A DNA stretch of 64,000 nt from Ophiodon elongatus (lineage: Eukaryota > Chordata > Actinopteri > Perciformes > Hexagrammidae): NCBI GenBank assembly GCA_016806645.1, contig JACSYO010000415.1:8051001-8115000 (forward strand). The letters are read 5' to 3'. The notes below the pieces were generated by a model, which saw only the letters and a program-made list of their open reading frames with translations, ran no database searches and was not told the origin of the DNA. Below are positions 35,021 to 49,600 of this stretch, piece by piece. The position numbers were made by a program, and so were the translations under genes. Position 1 is the stretch's first letter. Every line of letters starts with the position of its first letter.

Positions 35021-38000
35021 GTGCAGTTTCAAAGTGTTGAAGCTGAGCCAGTTAAATGTTTGAAACCTGATTGCAGCACTCCGGACATATGCACACAACG
35101 ACGTGCACAAGGCCAGACTAAAGTTGGCCCCTCATAACAGACCATTTGTCCTCTTTGGCTGAGCTGCCTCTCGGGGGGGAAAACAAAGTTTATCCTGTTG
35201 TGGTTGCATAAATACGAGCAACGCATAATTTCTAAAGTAAGACCAAATCAAAATCACCATTACATCTAAACTTTGATTACTTTTTGAGAGGCATGTGGAA
35301 CAGAGATGGGGCAAAACAGAGCCGTAAAAAAAGCGATGTTGCCCCAGCTTTTCTGTGTCATATGTTTGCTGTTAAGTAAGGCAAACATAATAATCGCATG
35401 AAGTTGGTTGTCCCTTGAAGAATCTATGAACGCAGAGCATTTAGAAAAATCTTTTAGAAACCTTTTTGTTTTTTACAGCGGGCAAAACACCTTATATAGA
35501 CAGAAGGGATTGCAGAAAACCCCTGATTAACTTTGGACATGGGCTTTATGTTAACTTACACTTACAGTGTGCAGTTAAAACAAATTTAATTAATCTTTCA
35601 AATTTAAACATAATTTACAAATTCAAAATTGAATCGTGGTTAGTTAAATCACCATATTTTACACCATTCAGGGACATGCTGATGGGTGACACCAAAAACC
35701 AAAATGTCTGCAGGTGCACGTCCCTGCACACATGTGTCCAACACATGTGTGCAGCACATCCCCCCTCCCAAACAGAGAGAAGGTGTAATTCAGAGTGTGA
35801 CAGCCCATCAATTCAGACAATATTGCCATAAAGTGTTCTTCCTAGTAAAAAATTATTGCCACAGCCATATGGCATCAGAGTCTATTGCATTGAGGCTGAC
35901 TGAAGAGGGACCCTGAGTGAATAAGGAAAGACTGGTATGAGAGAGCATCAATCATGCTTTAATCACTGTGCCTTCTCCTCCCAATCTCTCTCTCGCTCTC
36001 TGTTCGTGTTTCTCTTACAGATCCGCAGTGTGCAGATCCTCCCTGTGGATTATGAGATAGAATACATCTGCAGAGGAAACCGGGTGATCGTGGGACCCAA
36101 GGTCAGGAAGTGCTTACCCAACGGCACATGGACGGACATGACGCTGCACAGCAGCTGTTGTAAGTTCTGTTTGTCATGTCTCATCCTTCTTTAATCCCGA
36201 CCTCCACTCTTCCTCATCTCATCTCTTTTCAACAACAAACAATTCTTGTGTATAAAAACGACTTCCTACGTGTTCTGACTCAGCATCAAATTAAGTTACA
36301 ATAAAAGGAAAGGAATAGGGCTCACTCCATTTTTAGAGGACTGAGGTTGGAGTCATTTTTATTATCTACAGCACTAATACAACCCACAGTAAAGTAGGAG
36401 TAATGTAATTTTAAATGGAACTTACAGTTGATATGTTGATAGCAAACAGTTGCTTTTCTACACATCCAACAGTTATGGAGCAACATTATAATGCATTTGA
36501 AGTCTTGTTTCTGGCCACCTGATGAATATAGGTCCAAAGGGAGTTATCTGGCTCTTAGCTGCTGAATGCTCCACTATGTTCATCAGCTAGTCGCTAACTG
36601 TTGTCTGTCTGCTGGTTGGTGCTCAGCAGATAGTGTACAGTGGGTTTTTAGAGCTTCTTTGCTGAAAACAGCTGCAACCAAAAACAGCAGAATTGAGAGT
36701 GAATCAAAACAATAAAGTTGTGGCAGGACTGCTAAACAATGAGCTGAAATTCACTACAAAGCTCCATAAAGCTGAGAGGAGCTGCAGATTCTCTGTAGGT
36801 AGCGACCCCTTTAACACTGCTTTCATATTGTCATCTCTAAACGTTGTTTTTTTAAGAATATATATTATAGTGCTTTGAACAGTTGCTGTTGATGTTGTAG
36901 AGCTGGGCTTTATGGAAGAAATAACAGCTGATGCTTAACCTCAGAGACATTACTGTTTTTTAGTGGCTGTAGCTGAGTTTGTTTTAAAGTGAAGATACTG
37001 ATATCACGAGAAATTTGACAACTTGAGGAATCCATTGGTACCATGCACCATTCTTTTGCATGCAGTATAAACCTTTTATTTTCGTCCGTTCTAAAAATGT
37101 GTATTTTTGAATATTTCTATTTAACAGTTTTGAAAGTGCCTAAATCGGGCATGACTGGAAACTTGAGACTCTTATGGATTCAATAAGCTCAATTGTGTTC
37201 TTTTATGATGATGTTAGTCCCCATAGCGTCCTTTTTTTATTGTAGAGAGCCAATTTCTTTTAAACTTGACGTCACTGTATAAATTGACCTGTTGTGACCT
37301 CTAGGATAATCGCAGCCTCGTGAAACTTTACAACCACAACCTAAAGACCTTTAGCACTCAGAGGATGTGTGACTATTGTATATTGACAATAAGAGGGTTT
37401 CTCCAAATGCCAAAAGTTTGTGATACTAAATCAGAGCATGGCGTTTGCTATGGTGTTCCACAAGGTCTTGGTGTCTTAATGTGATATTTTAATTATTTTT
37501 TTAAATCAATTCTCCAGTGGTAAAAAATAGCTGAATTACCGCCAAATTTCTGTAATAAATGGTGTTGACCCAAAAATGGCTGCAACAACTTATGAGACAG
37601 AGGAGAGCATAGTAATGGCCATAACACATAATGCTCATATTTATACACATTGACAATTTATTTGAATGAATTGTTGAATGAATTTTAATTAATGATTTTT
37701 GACTAGAACAACTTGAACTGCATCTCAAATGCATCTTCAGGTTCCCAGCTTTCAGATGATGTACACCACTTCTACGTGGCATATACTGTTGACCTGCAAT
37801 CTGTCCCTAAAGATCCACCGTCCTCCCCTAAAAAAACTACTAAATGTCTGTGAAGGTTAAAGAAAAAAATAAGAAAACACGTTTGAAATCTCCCACATGC
37901 CTTTTGGCGAACTACAAACGCGGTCCCCAATTTATTTTTCTTCGTCTTTCTTTTGCGGTGCCTTTTTCTTTCCATTTTGTAATAATTAATTTAATGTTGC

Positions 38001-41000
38001 TCTGTGGGACGTTCAAAGTTTCCGATATTTATTTATAATCGAACCCTGATCTGTACTTTTCCAGAACTTTGTCTTTGACCTGTTTTGAGAGCTCCTTGGT
38101 CTTCATGGTGCTGCTTGCTTGGGCTGCAGTCAAATAGTCCAAAAATGCCCTCCTAACGTCTATTCCTAACCACCTTTCCTTGACCTCTGTGGAAAACGTC
38201 ACAGGGTCAGAGAAAGATGGGAAGGAGAATTCATGAGGAGTGAGGAAAAGACAACCGTGGTGTTTTGAGAATCCGACTTCACTTTCACTAAACTACGTAG
38301 TTATGATGCGACGGGAGATGCATGTTAGTGACGTCAGTCTGCAGCGGTGAAACTACAATGTTCAGGAGATGGACTACAAACAAGCTCATCTTAGATACTT
38401 TGTCCGTGTTCTTACACTGTTGTGTTATAATGACATAAACAACCCGGTTCAAAGTATTACTTTATTAACAAGGTTGGAATAGAAATGAAGGAAGGAATAT
38501 AAAAGATAAACCAAGGGATTAACACACAGAGTGCAAAGCTACTAAACTGTCTCATTGTTCAGTTTCAAACATGCTGAATTAAATACGTTCTCCAACTAAC
38601 AATGTCTCATATCCCTCTTTGTTGTTATGGTTTATATGCAGATTATAATCTGATCAAAAGAATATGCAGACAATAGTTTACAACTCACCACACAACTCAG
38701 TGTGACCTAGAAGTGTTGACTTGATAGTGTTTTAAAATTGTAATGTGACAAAATAGTTGATTCAAAAGATGATAATCAAAAACATGACTCAGACGTCCCA
38801 TTGAAGAGCTGGTCCAGTTTAACCCTTTTATCAAAGCTCGGGTTTCAGCATCTGTAACTGAAGTCAAATAAAAGAATGAGGGCTGAGGCTGCAGTACAAC
38901 ACCAAAGAGAGCAGATCAATACGTCAGTTGGATGAGTTTACAGCAGTTTTCAGCAACAGCAATGTAACATTCATAGTTTGCCAGATGACTTGACTGACAG
39001 ATGCTGAAACCCGAGCTTTGATAAGTTTGAGTTAAACTGGACGAGTTCTTCAATGGGACGTTTGAGTCATGTTTTTGATTATCATCATTTAAATCAACTA
39101 TTTTGTCACATTACAATTTAAAAAAACTATCAAGTCAACACTTCTAGGTCACACTGAGTTGTGTGGTGTTTCATAAACTATTGTCTGCATATTCTTATGA
39201 TCAGATTATAATCTGCATACAAACCATAACAACAAAGAGGGATATGAGACATTGTTAGTGGGAGAACGTATTTAATTCAGCATGTTTGAAACTGAACAAT
39301 GAGACAGTTTAGTAGCTTTGTACTCTGTGTGACAATCCCTTGGTTTAACTTTTATATTCCTCCTTTCATTTCTATTCCAACCTTGTTAATAAAGTAATAC
39401 TTTGAACCGGGTTGTTTATGTCATTATGACACAACAGTGTAAGAACACGGACAAAGGAATCTAAGATGAGCTTCTTTGTAGTCCATCTCCTGAACATTGT
39501 AGTTTCACAGATGCAGACTGATGTCATTAACATGCGTCTCCCGTCGCATCATAACTACGTAGTTTAGTGAAAGTGAAGTCAGATTCCTTAAACACCGCGG
39601 TTGTCTTTTCCTCACTCCTCATGAATTCTCCTTCCCATCTTTCCTTGACCCTGTGACGTTTTCCACAGAGGTCAAGGAAAAGTGGTTAGGAATGTCCTAA
39701 ATAGACGTTAGGAGGTCATTTTTTGACTATTTGACTGCAGCCTTAGTCTTGTTTCTGTCTCTGGTGCCATTCAGAACAGGTGTTTAAATACTGAGATCAT
39801 GTGACAGATCATGTGACACTTAGATTGCATACCGGTTGACTTTATTTACCTAATTATGTGACAGATCCTACTTAGGGGCTTCATAGCAAAAGGGGTGAAT
39901 ACATATGTACGCACCACTTGTTAGTTTCTCGTCCGTCCGTCCGTCAGCTCAATTCTCGTGACAGCGATATAACACCAGGAGGGAATTTCTTTTCAAATTT
40001 GGCACAAAAATCCACTTCACTTGGACTCAAGGATCAACTGAATTTGTTGGCCATAACTCAATAATTTATATGCTAATTATGACAGTTTGAACAGATATGG
40101 ATGTAAACTGCCACTGATTTACATTTTTTTTATTTCATTTCAATTTGTCAATTTTAGCTATTATGTATAAGTCCATTAAATTAAATGAATTTACTTCATT
40201 CTTGATGTAGGGAACAACATGTGTGACAAAATAATCTCAACTCAAAGGTCCACTAACCAGCTTTTCTTTTGGAGCTTTCAACCACATCTCATGGTGTGAG
40301 TTAAAACTAGTAGGTGGACTTCTGAAGTGGGATCATTTTGTCACACATTTTGGTTGAATGGTCACAAATTATTTAAGTGAAATTCTTCTCTTGCTGTACA
40401 GGTGACATGCCACCAACCAGAGCTCCTAAACATACTTTGTTAATACTTTGCTTTGTTGAATTCTGATGAATAGGTTTGATATTTTCTTTTTCCTGCTGAG
40501 TAGTTTTTTGTGTTTACTCTGAGGTTTGTGTGCCGGATGAAGAGCTAAATTATTACAAGTCAATGTGAACTTACCCGTGACACCCCCATAGAGAATAGTT
40601 TGTGCTGATACTTGCTGGATTTTGATTTTGAGTACTCATATTCACGTTGTGTTTAAAGAATAATGGAGTTAGCTTTCGTGCAAACCAATAGTTTCCTATT
40701 GGACGGTGAAGCCTGAATGTAATTTTGACTCATATCACATTTATAATGCCTCTGCAAATACTGAGAATAAGGCCAGAGAATTCAAATCAAATCCCCGTTA
40801 TATCTCTTGTTTTTTGTTCGCATTCAACATCAGTGAAATTTTTTCTTCCTCCCCAAGAGTACATTTTCTAAAGCAGGCCTTTTGTTTTCTCTGGCTTATG
40901 TAAGAGCACAAGCTGCAATGTGCAGATTGAAGTTTTATTATGTGCTCACATGCTGGAAGGAAGATTCAACAAACTCGGCAGCTAAACAAATTATATTCGA

Positions 41001-44000
41001 GAGCTTGGCCATTTTGTCAGAAAAACCAAACCAGGAGAAATAGAGGCTGCAAGCTAACATCACAAATGTATTTGTGTGAGCGGGGTTCCTTGGGCAGTTT
41101 CTACTTTTTATATTGTGTCGTATTAAAGGCACGAGTAGGAAAATGTCCAGATGCATTCAGGAGCCTAATACGAATGGAAATAGAACTTTAACACATGAAA
41201 GATGTCTCAGAGGCAAAGCTGCTCAAGAGGCAGAAGTAATCTCCTCAGCCTCAGACGTTGGCAAAAACATTTTTACCTTATTGCTCATTTCCATCCTTTT
41301 TTTCTAACTTCTGTTCTGCTCGTTCACGCGTTGGATAACGATGTTACAGTATGCATAATTTCAACGCTGTCTTCCTGAGTTGCCAGTGTCAGCAGCAGCA
41401 ATAACCAGAAGAGATGGAAAACCTTGAAGAACAGATCTATCTTTTTTTTTGTTGCTGCTGATTTTATTTGCCAGGCCTGGTAGAAAAAAGACAGAATATT
41501 TAGTTTAAGACCGAGTGTTGAAATAACACGGTATTGGGCACGTTATGTGCAATAAATGAATAAATCAAACTAGCTGCTAGCATGGCTGCAGACTTTAAGT
41601 CTACTTATCCTTCAGTAAAGCTTGTTTCCGCCCCTAAAAAAAGTTTTTTGTCAATTTGCCAACGACATCACAAGTCGTGTTTACAGAGAAATTATTCAAT
41701 TATTCTATCCCAGGCTGTTTTAAAACTTTGGTCATGATAAAAGCTAACTAGAGGTTTAGCTGAAGTAACTAAAGCATGTTCCAAGAGTTTTCTCTGACCT
41801 GCTGCAGATTTCCTGACATGAGATGAACAGGCTCCCCCTGACTCTGTGGGTACACCATTGGACTGTAAACTACCTATTGTGTACACTGGGGCTCTGTTAG
41901 AAATCACAGACTAACATACTATGCATACTAAGTATGACATCAATTAGAGTGTGTAGTGCATTCCAACTGCATAGTATGTGGATTGTGAGGAGAAGAGAAA
42001 CACCTGGATGTATAGGCCTACTAGATTGGCATGCATTTGAATGCATTGCAGCAGCTCTTCAGACTGCCTAATGGCGGACTGCGAGGCAGACGGTTTAAGT
42101 AATTAACCTTTGGAAAACATTATTCCAAATGCTGGCAAGTGACAAAAGATAGTTAAGAGGAAAAGCACAGGAGCTCACATATATAATGTGCTGTAGGAAA
42201 CACATTTAACCCTAAAATATTTAATAATTATAATGCGATAATGTTGATTTACATTTGTGATCAACCATTTTCATTCAACAATAGCTCGGACCGGTAATGT
42301 CGTGATCGATACAGCTATGTGATGCAGAGAGTTCGTATTGCTTACTCCTGGGAGAACAGTCTGCTGGTAATGGCATACTTAATTGATATTTTATGCAGTA
42401 CATACTGATTGAGCATATAATATGTAGTATGCAGTATGCAGTAAGTTAGTATGCGATTTCAAACATAACCTCGTTCTGAAATGTAGTTTTCCATGTTTCA
42501 GTTGAATGATTCTAATGACAAATAAAAGTGTTGTAACACGTTACAACTATCGCCTCATCTCTAGCGGTGGTTTAGTGTCTTTCAGTTCAAAGTTTTTGAA
42601 CAACTTGTAGTTGTTTTGCTCATCAAGTACCCAGAAACACGAGTCTAAATTAATTCTGATGTCTCCCTGTCTGCTCGGCTGTTTATCAAAGTAACATGTG
42701 ACAATAACAACTTCATAAGGTGTTAATATATCAATGTTGTGTTTGCGTGCTGGTCATTTAGCAACACTCACTGAGCTTTTGGACAACCAATACCATTATT
42801 TCCTCATCCAAAGCACGTTTACCTCTGATAAATGTTTGTGTTACTGCAATTGTTATGCATTTACCTTTCTACAACTCACCGTGTCTCTGCCTCCCTCTCT
42901 TTTGTGGTTCTTCTGGTTCCCAGTGCTGCTGTGCGCGCGGGTGTGGACCTCCCTGGAGAACGGCCGGGTGACGGTAAAGCCCCCCGGGCCACCAGTGGAG
43001 GGGACGGTGCTCCACTACAGCTGCCACGCCGGCTTCATCCTGGAGGGCAGAAACATCAGCCATTGCACCAAACTGGGCAAGTGGGACGCGCCCAAACCCA
43101 CCTGCCTCTGTGAGTGTCTAAGCCAGTGTGACTAAATGAGATTTTACATGAAGCTTCCAATTACAGTAGAATTAAGAAAATGATGTTGTATGATGGGATG
43201 CCATTTACTGCCTCGGGGGAGACTCAGTAAGGGTCTGCAGGCTAAATGACAACACAGACGGTGATTAATTACATCTTCATTATCACTGCAGCCAGTCAGC
43301 GAACATTTTAACCACAGTGACCAACTTTGTATCAATGTTTCTGATAGAAATTCTCAATATCAATCAAATAGAAACAAATAATTCCAAAATAAGAATCCCT
43401 GACTTTTTTGTTTATTACTAAAGAAAGGATTAAGAAAAATATGTATATTTCTAAGATTTACTGTCAATTTTCGACCTGAAGCGATTCGTCCATTAATAGA
43501 TTGATAGACATCCAAGTAATCTGGAACTATTTTGATTTGATTTCAATTAAATGTCGATTTTTCAACCAAAAATGTCATTCTCTGGTTCCAGATGTGAGGA
43601 CGAGATGCTTTTCTTGTTCATATATGATGCTAAAATGAATGTTTTTTAGTTAATTAAATAAAACAAGCGATTTAAATACATTACCTTGGCCTTTGCTCAG
43701 TGTTATAGCCATTCTGACATTTTAAAGTGAAAATTAATTGTTCTTTAATGAAAATGACTGTTAGTTGCAGCCCCAGTTAATGTATTTAAGTCCCCAACTT
43801 ATTCTTAATTGGCAGAAATGTTCCTGGTATTGAAATAAACAGACAACATCCATTTCATTACGCAGACATGGTTCTCTTGTGCAGCCTGCCTCACATAAAA
43901 TGGGAACGCGAGGTTTTAAAGATGACAGATAATTACAAACACCTGCTCTCCTAACGGAGAAGCGCGGTTGCTAGGCAATAAATGATCCAACCAATTAGAG

Positions 44001-46237
44001 TGTCATCCATAAGAGGGCAGTTCGTATGGTTGGCACAGGCAGGTAAAAAAACAAAAAAAACAATGATGAATACAAGTGAACACTGATGTCCCACACATTA
44101 AACTATGTACACTGGATACATACGCAATGAATATAAGACGAGAGTGTGAGTGGATATTTGTGATATCATCGACACCCAAGAGTGTTCTCGCTTACAACAG
44201 TTGGCAGGTCTGAGAAGATTTGTCCAAATTAGGACAAATAAATGAGGATTTACTGAAAGATATGAGATTGCCAACTGGTCATCAGAGGAGTTAGCATGGC
44301 AACCAACTAAAGTTGCTATGGGAATGGTTGTATTAAAAGAGATGAAAGAGGGAACTATCAGCCCAGTTGGACTGAAAAGTAGGTGACTTATTGTGTAATA
44401 AAAAAATTAAAAAAAGCTAGAAGATCTTTAAATGCTTTACAATTCACTCATGAACTCTGATTGTTTAATTATTCTCTGCTGTGGTTTTAGGATTGCCTGT
44501 GGTACCTACAATATTTAACTACAGATTAGAAGGTTTTCCGTCTATTTTGGTGATATGCTTGTAAACTATCGTAGGATTACATAATATCTACCACAGGAAA
44601 TTACTGCTCAGCATCCAACCTACGGTGCATTTCTCATTACGACTACAACGCTGTGTTGCTGCCATCTAGTGGAGGGAAATAATTAGATTTTTGAGCTTTA
44701 CTGCACCAAATAACTACAAATTATACATTACCAAGGTGAATAATTCAATTAACAAAAACATCAGGATTTTCCATTACATTCTTGAGTATAATGATATTTT
44801 CCTTCTTGTTAGCTTCTCTGTTTTCACTTGATTTTGCATTTGTTTAATCAACTGTTCTTTTTGCTTCTTTTTGTGTTTGTCGGCCAAAGATGACAGAAAC
44901 TACACAGGTAGAAATATTTCATTCTTATTATCATGTCCATGATAACAAATCTTACTACATTGCAATAGTTAATTAGTTATGTTTATTATTGTGTGATGGA
45001 GTGCCCAGCCAGCATGCACTTATGTGTCACTAAAACATTAAACATTTGTACATTAACTTTGCACAAAAACCTGTTGCAAAACAAAACAAAAACATGGTTG
45101 CATATAAAAAATAAAAAATAAGAAATTATGGATATTTTACTGAAAAGTGTATCCTTTAAAATATCATATAATCTTTATGAATACAACACGACATGTCTCA
45201 CCCAGATCACATAACCGTTGTGGTTTTAAAGCTAGAGGTAAAGTACCTGAACGTAACTGCACACAGAGATTTGTATTCTTTTAGTTCAACTTTAGGCTTC
45301 ACAATACTGTGCTGCAGATGCAATATGTGATGTAGCCACAAGAGGGCAGCAGCAGCCTAAAGATGGGAAAAATTAATCTGACTTCATGGCGAAAAGGAAA
45401 CTTCTCCCATGAACAGCTTGTCCAATTAAATATTTTTTTTTTCTGCTGTGAGAAACAAGATTATGGAAGTTGTACACTAAATTACTTTTCATATCTAATA
45501 TTAGAGCTCATACATTTTATCTGACAGCGTTCCCCACAGTTCCATACCTGCCAATGCACATGAGGAACATTTTTCTACCCCTGGGTATTAAGCAAATCCT
45601 TCTTTAATGAATCAAAAGCACCATGAGAGAAGACTAAGACTATATAATCGGCTCATAAGCATCATTAGTGAGGTAGCATTTTCCACTCAACTCATCCACA
45701 CTAACCACGTATGTCTTTAGTTAATTTTAATTCCAACGTTTGAATGAAAATTGTATATTAGTTTGAATCTAATCGTTTTTGCAACACACGCTGCTGCCCT
45801 CTAGAGTAAGAAAAAAGATGGATTTTGAAAATGAAGAAGGTTTGCTGTGGGTATGTCGCAGCGCAGGTCTAAAGATAATCAGCTGTGGAATATTTTCACG
45901 AACCCCAGACCGACATACATATACAAATATTAGACCTGCAGTTTGCAACTGGTCATTTCTGAAAATGACCTCATGCGCCTAGTCAGCCTTTCCCGGAAAA
46001 ATAAAGAGTCAAAACATCAACTATAGTGCAGACATTTTATCTGATCAAGGCAAAGGATGATGAATACATGTGTTACTGTTGCAGGATGGCTCACCCTCTT
46101 GCACAGTTATGTCACCACATTAGGAATTGGCAAGATATTGAATCATACACGAGCTGCAATCCTTGGAAGGATCACAACACTCACTAATGAATGAGGCATA
46201 GACCTGTGCTCGCCTTTTCATAAGACAAACACACCTG

Positions 46238-46316
<79 letters not shown>

Positions 46317-46498
46317 CTTCAGATATAGTTTCAGGCAAGTAATCCCAGAAGTTGTTGTTGCTGATAAAAAATAAAAAAAACTTTCCAAATGTCACGGACA
46401 GACTTGACAAACACATAATTAACAAAGCAGCAGAGAACAGTGTTTCCTCAAATAGAAATTTCCATCTTCTGTCTCAATAGTGACCTCCTTCTGTGTCT

Positions 46499-46536
<38 letters not shown>

Positions 46537-46614
46537 CACTGCATGTGCCATCACCACCCACTTACTGACTCCTCAGCGGGAGAAAGGTTAATACCCTGCT
46601 CCTGTCTGCTCTAC

Positions 46615-46690
<76 letters not shown>

Positions 46691-49600
46691 GCGGTGGGGG
46701 GATTATATGCACTAGGATTGCATCTCTACATTCTGTTTCCTCCAAGTGCGGTATAACAAAACCACCAGAGTCAATAGAAACAAAACAGAAAACAAACTCT
46801 ATATGTACTAAATAAACTCTGTATATTCCGTATGTATATGTACGTATGCACTCTGTATTGTATATTTAGAATGTAGACACGCTCACAGGCATTAAAGCAA
46901 TAAGATGGCATAGTTCTAAATACATTTGATTAAATTTCTCTTTCCGAAAGCAGTAATGCGTTCATCCACCTCCTATTTGTGGTCAAACGATCGGGTTCAT
47001 GTAAACTAAAAATTTCCAGTGAGATAAAAGTTAATAGCAAATGTTACTGAAACAGGAATAAAAATGTTTTTTTTTTTTTTATTGGAGACTATTTTCAGTG
47101 GCGGACTAATACACGTTTGGTGCACCGGGGAGTATTTACAGCAGCAGGACAGTGTCTGTGGGACTGACTCAAAATAAACTACAGTGCCCCTGTTCATCGT
47201 AATCAAAGCACATGAAGGCTCCTTGATGTGTTTTTAATAGTTTTGACAACAATAGAATCCAGCTGCCGTACAAAGTAAGAGCTCTATGGGACAGAGGAAT
47301 AAGATACATCAGTCTTTGGCCGCACAGACAGTACCACTAGTAGTGGTGAAGCTGGATTCATTAATTTTAGGTTTTCGTCTTCTCGTGGGATTTGTGTAGA
47401 CAAAATGTGGTCACCCTCATCCTTTAAAAGAAGGGCTGTATCACTGGGATTTTAGCAGTGCTTTAAACTTGGCATGTGAGTCATCTCTTCAGCCGCACGT
47501 GACAAAAATTGAGTTTTAAAGCTGATGAATTCAGTCTAAAACATTGTGAGAGTGAAATAGCAGAGGCTATTCCTTCTTCATATCTATGTTCATGAAACTG
47601 GTTACAAAATGTTTCTATAAAGCTATGCCCTAGTGGCAGGGTATTTTTTACAGTCGAACAATGAACTTATTATTCTCAACTCCCCTCCAACCTGATACTC
47701 AGGCATGATATATTACTCTAATAACTGAGGCGCTGCAGAGTATTGGAAACTAGTGTGTGTTGTGCTGCTGCTGCTGCTGCTGCTGGACAAATTATGTAAT
47801 GATGATGCTGTATCAAAGTTAGAATTTTTTACTGCATGATGAACTGTATTTTGATTGCGTCTTGGCCAACATTTATGCTCCTATAAATTGTGATCCAATA
47901 ATTCTGGCCCTGCAAAGTGTAACTACAGCCCGCGCTTTCACCTTGCCCATCTGGCACAACAAGCAAAGTCAGACGAACACAACGAAAGCCTTATGAAACG
48001 CTCTTTGACCAAAGTCTCATCTCCACACAAAGGAATGGGATCTGGCTTGTACCCTCAGTATTGTGGGAAAAAAAAAAAAAAAAACACTTACTAAACAAAA
48101 TGTCAGCGTCTTGCAAATTGAAACAGCCTGATTGATTTTACACAATAAACTTCTGTCATCGCAATCATTTTCACAATGATTCAGATTGCTCCCAGAATAG
48201 AATGTGCTGTGCAAGTGGAGGAAGGTGTAATCAGGTGTTACAAAAAGGGAACATTCAAAATGGTATGTCCCCCACTAACACATCTGCCAGTAAAGAAAAA
48301 CAGGCCATTATCCTGAAGGATGCCCCGTGTGCAAACTGGAAACACACAAGCGTACAGTACGAGGCCCTCATTAAAGCGGCTCAGCAACATGTTACAGCAC
48401 TCGTGTCTCCGTTGCGTCTTCTCCAGGCTGTGCCACAGTTAAGGTCTCATCTGACTTTGGCCGCCATGGGGGTTGTTAACACTGCACTGTGCCATGCTGG
48501 TGCATGGGACATGTGTTGGCTGTAGGATTATGGAGCGGGGGAAAAAAAAAAAAAAAAAAGCATATAAAGTTCACGGCTGAATAATTGATGGCGCGTTGGA
48601 TGGGTCATGGGGTGGCGGCGAGGATGAGGAGGTGGAAGTGGAAGGCAAATGCCAGCAGATGATCACTACACTCACCTCAGCCTGTGAGGCCTTGTTAGCA
48701 ACTGTATCTGAATAGCTCTCTGCTACATGGAGATATCCAGATAATGAGATTTGGGTAATGAACCAGGGTGATATAATAGTCATACTCCATCGCCTGACTA
48801 CAGAGTCTTTTTAATTTAGACTGGAGAAATAATGGTCTTCTTCTCAATTGCTGCAGTAAGTAATTTTCAAAAGGGAACTTTAACACTGATATCACATTGC
48901 AATTACAATGCTTGCACAGGAAATAGAAAAATCATAACATGAAATGAACTAACAGTGCAGTGCGTAATAGTAAAAAAAATGTATTGTTTGCAAAGTATAG
49001 GTCTTAGGTAACGAGCTGTTAACCTTAAGATGTAACGTCCCTTAAAGGATTCATCAAAATCAAATGATGTTGGCAGATGTGTGTCCAAAAACATGCAAAA
49101 TCTTTTTTTTTTGTGGTGAGAAAATGCTTAACTTTATTTTTGTTCCTTTATTTAGGATCACATTACAGCAGCAGTCCACATATTCGTCTTTAGTTAAATA
49201 CTTTTTACAGAATGATCCATCTCTTTAGTTTTTTTAATCTGATTTTAGAACACAAACATAGAACGTGCAGTTTTTCATTTGAGATAAAGAAAACAAAAAA
49301 AAACATTTTATTAAATAAATAAATAAAAGAAATTTAGAAAGAAGGGTGTTTCGAGGAAATGTCCGTTCTCCACTTATTCCAAATGTATACTCAAATTTAG
49401 AAGGTGATTCTTTCCTTTATAAATATTTCAAAAAGGATATCATACCATTCTTCTGTAGTCTGGTTTGAACCATTTCTTTGCATTTGCCTTTCTAGCTACA
49501 CTCAATATTTCAAATAAGTATTTTGTTTTATTATCATGGACATTGAATGTGGAAGCCCAAAAAGGAGTTGGTCCCAATGAAAAGCAATATTTGTCAATAA

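Larger units (their letters stand above)
36160..42923 (+). other. GABBR1a intron between sushi 1 and sushi 2 (6.8 kb, repeat-rich)
   Basis: The 5' part (36300-36860) matches a common fish interspersed repeat, with blocks such as 'aatgctccactatgttca', 'agtgggtttttagagctt' and 'acaaagctccataaagctga'. The middle holds a large foldback element nested in another repeat, listed separately. The rest (40260-42923) is AT-rich without recognisable genes. A short fish-repeat tail lies at about 41570-41625. Confidence 0.6.
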
